Source: Frigidibacter mobilis
Lineage (GTDB): Bacteria; Pseudomonadota; Alphaproteobacteria; Rhodobacterales; Rhodobacteraceae
NCBI RefSeq assembly: GCF_001620265.1
Contig: NZ_CP012661.1
Coordinates: 2,852,001-2,916,000, forward strand
DNA: 64,000 nucleotides
Direction of reading: 5' to 3'
This document shows positions 59,708-64,000 of this stretch, piece after piece. Position 1 is the first letter of the stretch; each line of letters opens with the position of its first letter. A model generated the notes under the pieces. It made no database searches. It worked only from the letters and a program-made list of their open reading frames with translations, and had not been told where the DNA came from. The position numbers and the translations under genes are program-made.

Positions 59708-62440
59708 GGCGCGCCCCTGGCAAGGATCGCCGCGCGCAGGCGGTGCGGCAGCAGCGGCACGCGGGTAACGGTCACGCCCGTCGCATGACGCACCGCGTTC
59801 AGGATCGCCGGCGCGGTCGGGATCAGCACATGCTCTCCCAGCCCCTTGGCGCCGAACGGGCCTTCCGGGTCTGTCCGCTCGATCAGCAGGCTTTCGATGG
59901 CGGGCACGTCGCCGATGGTGGGGATCAGGTAGTCATGCAGGTTCTCGGTCCGCCCCGGCAGGTATTCCTCCATCAGCGCGAGTCCGATGCCTTGGGCGAT
60001 GCCACCCTCGATCTGGCCCTCGGCCAGCGTCGGGTTGATGACGCGGCCGAGGTCATGCGCGGCGGTGATCTTTCGCAGCCGCACCGTGCCAAGCTCGGTG
60101 TCCACCTCGAGTTCCACCATCTGCGCGCCGTAGCCATAGACGGCATAGGGCGTGCCCTGCCCGTCGGCATCCAGCGGCGCGGTAGGCGGGTCATAGGTCT
60201 CCTCGGCCATCAGTGCATAGCCCATGTCATTGGCAGGCAGCGCGGCAAGGTCGATGCGGTGCAGGGACTCGCCCTCCACCACCACCGCCCCGCCCTCCAG
60301 CCGCAGGCGCGCCGCGCCGTTCAGCCCGGCCAGCCGCAGGATCTGCGCGCGCAGGGCCGCGCCCGCCGCCTGCGCCGCCCGGCCCGACACATAGGTCTGG
60401 CGCGAGGCAGAGGTCTTGCCGGCGTCGGGGGTCAGGAAGGTGTCGGGCCCGACCAGCGTGAAGGCCGCCACCGGCAGGCCAAGCGCATCGGCGCAGATCT
60501 GGGAGATGACGGTATTGGCGCCCTGCCCGATATCGGTGGCGCCCTGATGCAGCACCAGCGTGCCCGCCGGCGTCAGCCCCAGCCGGATGGTCGAGGGGTT
60601 GGGCAGCGAGGTATTGCCGCAGCCATACCAGCAGGAGGCGACGCCCACCCGCGGCGGATGTGGCCCGGCTTTGCGTTGGCGGCCTCAGCCTCGGCCAGCG
60701 CGCGCGCCCAGTGCGGTGCCAGCGCGGTCAGGCATTCATGGATGCCGGTGCCCTGCAGCACCTGCCCGGTGGCGGTGGCATCGCCGTCGCGGAAGGCGTT
60801 GCGCAGGCGGAACTCCAGCCGGTCGAGGCCCGCCGCCTCTGCGAGCTGGTCATAGAGCGTCTCTTGCGCCAGCGCCGCCTGAGGCACGCCAAAGCCGCGA
60901 AAGGCGCCGCCGCTGGGGCCGTTGGTATGGATCGCACGGGCGCGGGCCAGCACGGCGGGGGTGCGATAGGGGCCGCTGGCATGGACCGGCACCCGGTTCG
61001 CCACGGTCGGCCCCCAGCTGGCATAGGCGCCGGTGTCGAACAGGCCATCGAAGTTGAGGGCGGTGACATGGCCGTCCGCATCGCAGCCGATCTGCGCGGT
61101 GATCCGCGCCGGGTGGCGCTTGGTGGTCGAGGTCATGCTTTCGGCGCGGGTATAGACCATCCGCGCCGGCCGTCCGGTCAACAGCACCGCCAGCCCCAGC
61201 AGCGGTTGCAGCGAGACATCGAGCTTGGAGCCGAAGCCGCCGCCAACCGCCGTCGGCAGGATCCGCACCCGCCCAGGCGGCAGGCCAAGGATCGCAGCAG
61301 TGTCATCGCGGTCCATCACCGGGGCCTGGGTGCAGACGCGGATGCACAGCACCTCGCCCTCCATCCAGGCGGAACCGGCTTCAGGTTCGATATAGGCATG
61401 CTCGACAAAAGCCGTCTCGATGCTGCCCGTCGCCACATGGGCCGAACTGGCCAGCGCAGCGACGGCATCGCCGCGGCGCACGAAACCTGCGGTCAGGTGG
61501 TTGCCGGGGCGATCCGGATGGACCAGCGCAGCGCCCTCCGCCTCGGCTTCGGCAGGGTCCAGCAGATGCGGCAGCGGTTGCCATATCACGGGGAAGCCCG
61601 TCAGATCCGGCTCCACCCCCGGCTCGAAGGCGACGAGGGCCACCGCCTCGCCCCGCAGCCTTGCGGTGCCCTCGGCCAGCGCCGGCTGATCGGCGAAGGC
61701 CGGGATCACGCCAAAGCGGTTGCGGCCGGGAATGTCGGCCGCGGTGAAGACGGCGGCAACGCCGGGACGGGCGGCCTTCCAGCCCGCAAGATCGCCAAAG
61801 TGAAAGGCGGCGTGGAAATGCGGCGAGCGGATGGCCTTCAGCAGCAGCGCGCCCTGGGGCCATTCGTCGGCCCCGAAGCGGTCTGCGCCGGTGACCTTCG
61901 GCGCGCCGTCCAGCCGCCGCAGCCGCGCGCCCACCGCGGCGCCGGGCGCAAGCGGAGCCTCCGGCACGTCCACCCGCCAGGCATCGCAGACGGCGGCAAG
62001 GATCTTGCGGTAGCCGGTGCAGCGGCACAGCACGCCGCCAAGCGCGGCCTCTGCCTCGGCCTCGGTCGGTCGGGGACTTGCTCCAGCAGCGTGGCGGCAG
62101 CGGCCAGCATTCCGGGCGTGCAGATCCCGCATTGCGCCGCGCCGTGGCGCAGGAAGGCCGATTGCAGGCGCGACAGGACCTCCCCGTCGCCGAGCCCCTC
62201 GACCGTCGTCACCCGCGCCCCCGCCAGCCGCCCCACCGGCGTCAGACAGGCGCAGACAGCCGCGCCATCGACGATCACCGTGCAGGCGCCGCAATCGCCC
62301 GCATCACAGCCGATCTTGGTGCCGCGCAGCCCTGCCTCCTCGCGCAGGAAATCCGACAGGCGCCGCGAGGGATCGCCCGCCACCGGCAGCGCGCGGCCAT
62401 TGACGGTGATCGTTGGGGTCACGCGGCCGGGCTGGTTCAT
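59704..62440 (-). pseudogene. Xanthine dehydrogenase-family hydroxylase, fused 2Fe-2S and molybdopterin subunits, two frameshifts
   Basis: Molybdenum hydroxylase of about 912 residues when repaired. Residues 1 to about 155 are the two-cluster 2Fe-2S domain: GCDAGDCGACTVIVDGAAVCAC, then QCGICTPGM and CRCTGYRKI. It continues without a stop into the Mo domain (LRRLDGAPKVTGADRFGADEWPQGALLL... TAVGGGFGSK... GGAFRGFGVPQ), ending with the catalytic-glutamate motif PFGAKGLGE. Frameshift 1 at about 62068-62075 (one C missing, VPRPTEAEAEAALGGVLCR restored). Frameshift 2 at about 60644-60650 (RRGVGVASCWYGCGNT restored). The start overlaps the FAD-subunit stop (ATGA). Hydroxylates a ring carbon next to nitrogen, as in nicotinate dehydrogenase. 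Confidence 0.82.
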
Positions 62441-63296
62441 GCGGTCTCCTCCACAGGCAGCGCCCGTGCGACCGCCCGGCGCAGCAGCACGAGGGCGGCG
62501 TCCGCACGATATTCCGCGCTGCCGCGGATATCGGCGATGGGCGAGAGCGCGGCGGCGACCCCGGCTTCGGAGATCCGCCCCGCCGCCTCGGCCAGCGGCG
62601 CGCCGATCAGCGCCGCCTCAACCAGCGGCAGGCGGCAGGCAACGGCGCTGCAGGCGCCCACGGCCAGGGCCGCCTCGGCCACCCGCCCCCGCTCGGCCAC
62701 GATCCGCACCGCGACCATTGCAATCGAGATTACCAGCCAGGCCCGCGCCCCCAGCTTGACGAAGGCCGAGCTGCCCGCCAGCGCCGGGCCGGGACATGCA
62801 CTGCGGTCAGCAGTTCATCCGGCGCCCGTACCGTCTTCCGCACCCCCAGCACGAACCCTGCCAGCGGCAGCCGCCGCACGCCGCGCACCGAGGCAAGCTC
62901 CACCTCCGCCCCCAGCACCATGAGCGGCGGCATCCCGTCGGCGGCGGGCGAGGCGTTGCACAGGTTGCCACCAAGCGTGCCGGCATTCTGGATCTGCCGC
63001 CCGCCGACCAGCCGCGCCGCCTGTTGCAAGGCGGCCAGCGCGGGCGGCAGATCGGCTTCGGCAAGCGCCGTCCATGTCGTACCCGTGCCGATGCGCAGCC
63101 CCTGCGGCCCGGCGGTGATGCCCGTCAGCCCCTCCAGCGCCGAGATGTCCAGCAGCGGCCCCGCCAACCGCTGCGCCTGCGTCGCAGGGTAAAGATCTGT
63201 CCCGCCCGCCAGAACGGTTCGGGGGCCCGCAGCCAGCAGCGCCAGCGCTTCGGGCAGCGTGGTCGGGCGGGCGTAATCGCTGATCGCTTCCGTCAT
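62437..63296 (-). pseudogene. FAD-binding subunit of the molybdenum hydroxylase, frameshifted
   Basis: CoxM/XdhB-type FAD subunit of 286 residues when repaired. N-terminal part: YARPTTLPEALALLAAGPRTVLAGGTDLYPATQAQRL (FAD loop), RLVGGRQIQNAGTLGGNLCNASPAADGMPPLMVLGAEVEL. The end, VAVRIVAERGRVAEAALAVGACSAVACRLPLVEAALIG, is in another frame. One missing G at about 62795-62800 restores ARALAGSSAFVKLGARAWLVISIAMVAVRI. Start MTEAISDYA at 63296. First gene of cluster B, facing the MarR gene across a 136-bp promoter spacer. Confidence 0.82.
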
Positions 63297-63345
63297 GGCC
63301 GGCCCGAATCCCCGTGGATGAAAGGCGTGCTGCGCAGGGTGCAAT

Positions 63346-63363
63346 TCGTATGTATAGAAACGA
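63346..63363. promoter_or_regulatory. Candidate MarR operator
   Basis: TCGT (63346-63349) and ACGA (63360-63363) frame an A/T-rich stretch (ATGTATAGAA) in the spacer between cluster B and the divergent MarR gene. It is the only A/T-rich imperfect palindrome there, a likely place for MarR binding and both promoters. Confidence 0.3.
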
Positions 63364-63432
63364 GATTGCGGCGCCCGCCCGCCCCTGTCAACAACCTTGC
63401 ACGGCAGCGACGCGGCCTGTATCCCCGGGCAG

Positions 63433-63855
63433 GTGGAAAGCCAAGATAAACCCTATGTGCTGGAAGATCAGGTGGGATTCGTGCTGCGCCGCGCGAACCA
63501 GCGGCACCTTGCGATCTTTGCCGAGGCGATCCCCGGCCTGACCACGACGCAGTTCACCGTTCTGGTCCGCCTGCACGAGCTGGGGCCGCTGTCGCAGAAC
63601 CATCTGGGGCGCGTCACGGCGATGGACGGCGCCACCATCAAGGGCGTGGTGGACCGGCTGGCGCGGCAGGGGCTTGTCGCCACCGCGCCCGATCCGGGCG
63701 ACCGCCGCCGCCTGACCGTCAGCCTGACAGAGTCCGGCGCCGCTGCCTTTGCCGCCAACCGCGGGGCGGCGCTGGAGGTGTCGCGCCGCACGCTGGCACC
63801 GCTGAGCGCGGCGGAACAGGCGCGGTTCCTTGACCTGTTGAACAAGCTGGCCTGA
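63433..63855 (+). CDS. MarR-family transcriptional regulator
   Basis: About 140-residue winged-helix regulator. LEDQVGFVLRRANQRHLAIFAEAIPGLTTTQFTVLVRLHELGPLSQNHLGRVTAMDGATIKGVVDRLARQGLVATAPDPGDRRRLTVSLTESG is the complete MarR DNA-binding region with the D-x-R wing. The start is unsure: GTG at 63433 (VESQDKPYVLED) fits the family best, while a TTG at 63397 is also open. Divergent from cluster B and probably its ligand-responsive repressor; nicotinate pathways in Pseudomonas use a MarR protein (NicR), an analogy only. Confidence 0.88.
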   Translation: MESQDKPYVLEDQVGFVLRRANQRHLAIFAEAIPGLTTTQFTVLVRLHELGPLSQNHLGRVTAMDGATIKGVVDRLARQGLVATAPDPGDRRRLTVSLTESGAAAFAANRGAALEVSRRTLAPLSAAEQARFLDLLNKLA

Positions 63856-63861
63856 GCGGGC

Positions 63862-64000
63862 CTATTTCGCAGCGACGGTGATCGCGGTGCCCCAGGGGTC
63901 CTGCAGTGCAAGCCGGGTGTCCGGGCTCACGCCGGCACGGGCGGCAATGGCCGCCAGCTCTGCCGGATCCGCACGCAGCACCACTTCAGCCAGCCCGGTG
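63862..64000 (-). CDS. VOC family protein, C-terminal part, cut by the window edge
   Basis: The last 45 codons before a TAG at 63862-63864 read GLAEVVLRADPAELAAIAARAG... TRLALQDPWGTAITVAAK. The end DPWGTAITV is the usual terminal strand of vicinal-oxygen-chelate proteins. The rest of the gene lies beyond position 64000. It is convergent with the MarR gene, 6 bp apart. Substrate unknown. Confidence 0.6.
   Translation of the reverse strand, partial: TGLAEVVLRADPAELAAIAARAGVSPDTRLALQDPWGTAITVAAK

Overview
The window reads as a chromosomal segment of a GC-rich alphaproteobacterium, most likely a member of the Rhodobacterales (Paracoccus/Rhodobacter-like). The reasons are the RpoH type, the pairing of an RluA-family synthase with a divergent DUF6476-like membrane protein, the small lysine-rich and YeeE-linked small proteins, the organisation of gcvT-H-P behind a tandem glycine riboswitch, and a dispersed hairpin repeat ending in a GGATATTT motif. 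No insertion sequence, prophage, CRISPR array or rRNA is visible. The taxonomic call is inference from remembered gene neighbourhoods.

Layout. 1-10.6 kb is mostly housekeeping: a ligase-associated exonuclease and an ATP-dependent DNA ligase (frameshifted), oligoendopeptidase F, an EEP phosphatase, sigma-32 (RpoH), a pseudouridine synthase, a glyoxalase-like protein, 5-formyl-THF cyclo-ligase (frameshifted) and the Mg transporter MgtE. 10.8-18.3 kb is a compact minus-strand catabolic operon (cluster A): an amino-acid-type ABC transporter, an Fe-alcohol dehydrogenase, a PF06684 protein, an alpha/beta hydrolase, an aldehyde dehydrogenase and a GntR/FCD regulator. A striking palindromic operator sits upstream of its first gene. 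18.8-29 kb carries a DedA-like protein, a second alpha/beta hydrolase, an ATP-grasp enzyme, a copper TonB receptor with a small CPLC-motif exported protein, an HdeD/DUF1003/MprF envelope operon and an Lrp regulator. 29-36.2 kb is a sulfur region: an Rrf2 regulator, two tiny coupled ORFs, cysPTWA, and a convergent YeeE-type transporter plus periplasmic rhodanese. 36.4-44.6 kb holds a QOR-type reductase with its HxlR regulator, tRNA-Arg, a palindrome-rich spacer, a GNAT protein, tRNA-Ala, thioredoxin 2 and the glycine cleavage operon.

44.7-63.3 kb (cluster B) is the most interesting part. It is a 15-gene, nearly gapless minus-strand series: a FAD subunit, a fused 2Fe-2S/molybdopterin hydroxylase, a 6-hydroxynicotinate-reductase-like protein, a UPF0280 (ApbE-like) protein, a second PF06684 protein, an unknown polytopic membrane protein, a complete branched-chain-type ABC transporter (livKHMGF order), hydantoinase-type HyuA/HyuB, a CaiB-type CoA-transferase and an HDAC-type amidohydrolase. 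A divergent MarR gene is a plausible regulator. The gene content fits uptake, hydroxylation, ring reduction, ring hydrolysis and CoA activation of an N-heterocycle related to nicotinate. The substrate is not known from the sequence.

Seven reading frames in the window are broken by single-step frameshifts: ligase, cyclo-ligase, CoA-transferase, 6-HNR, molybdenum subunit twice, FAD subunit. Six of the seven look like one missing G or C in a GC-rich run, so uncorrected sequencing error must be excluded before these genes are called dead.
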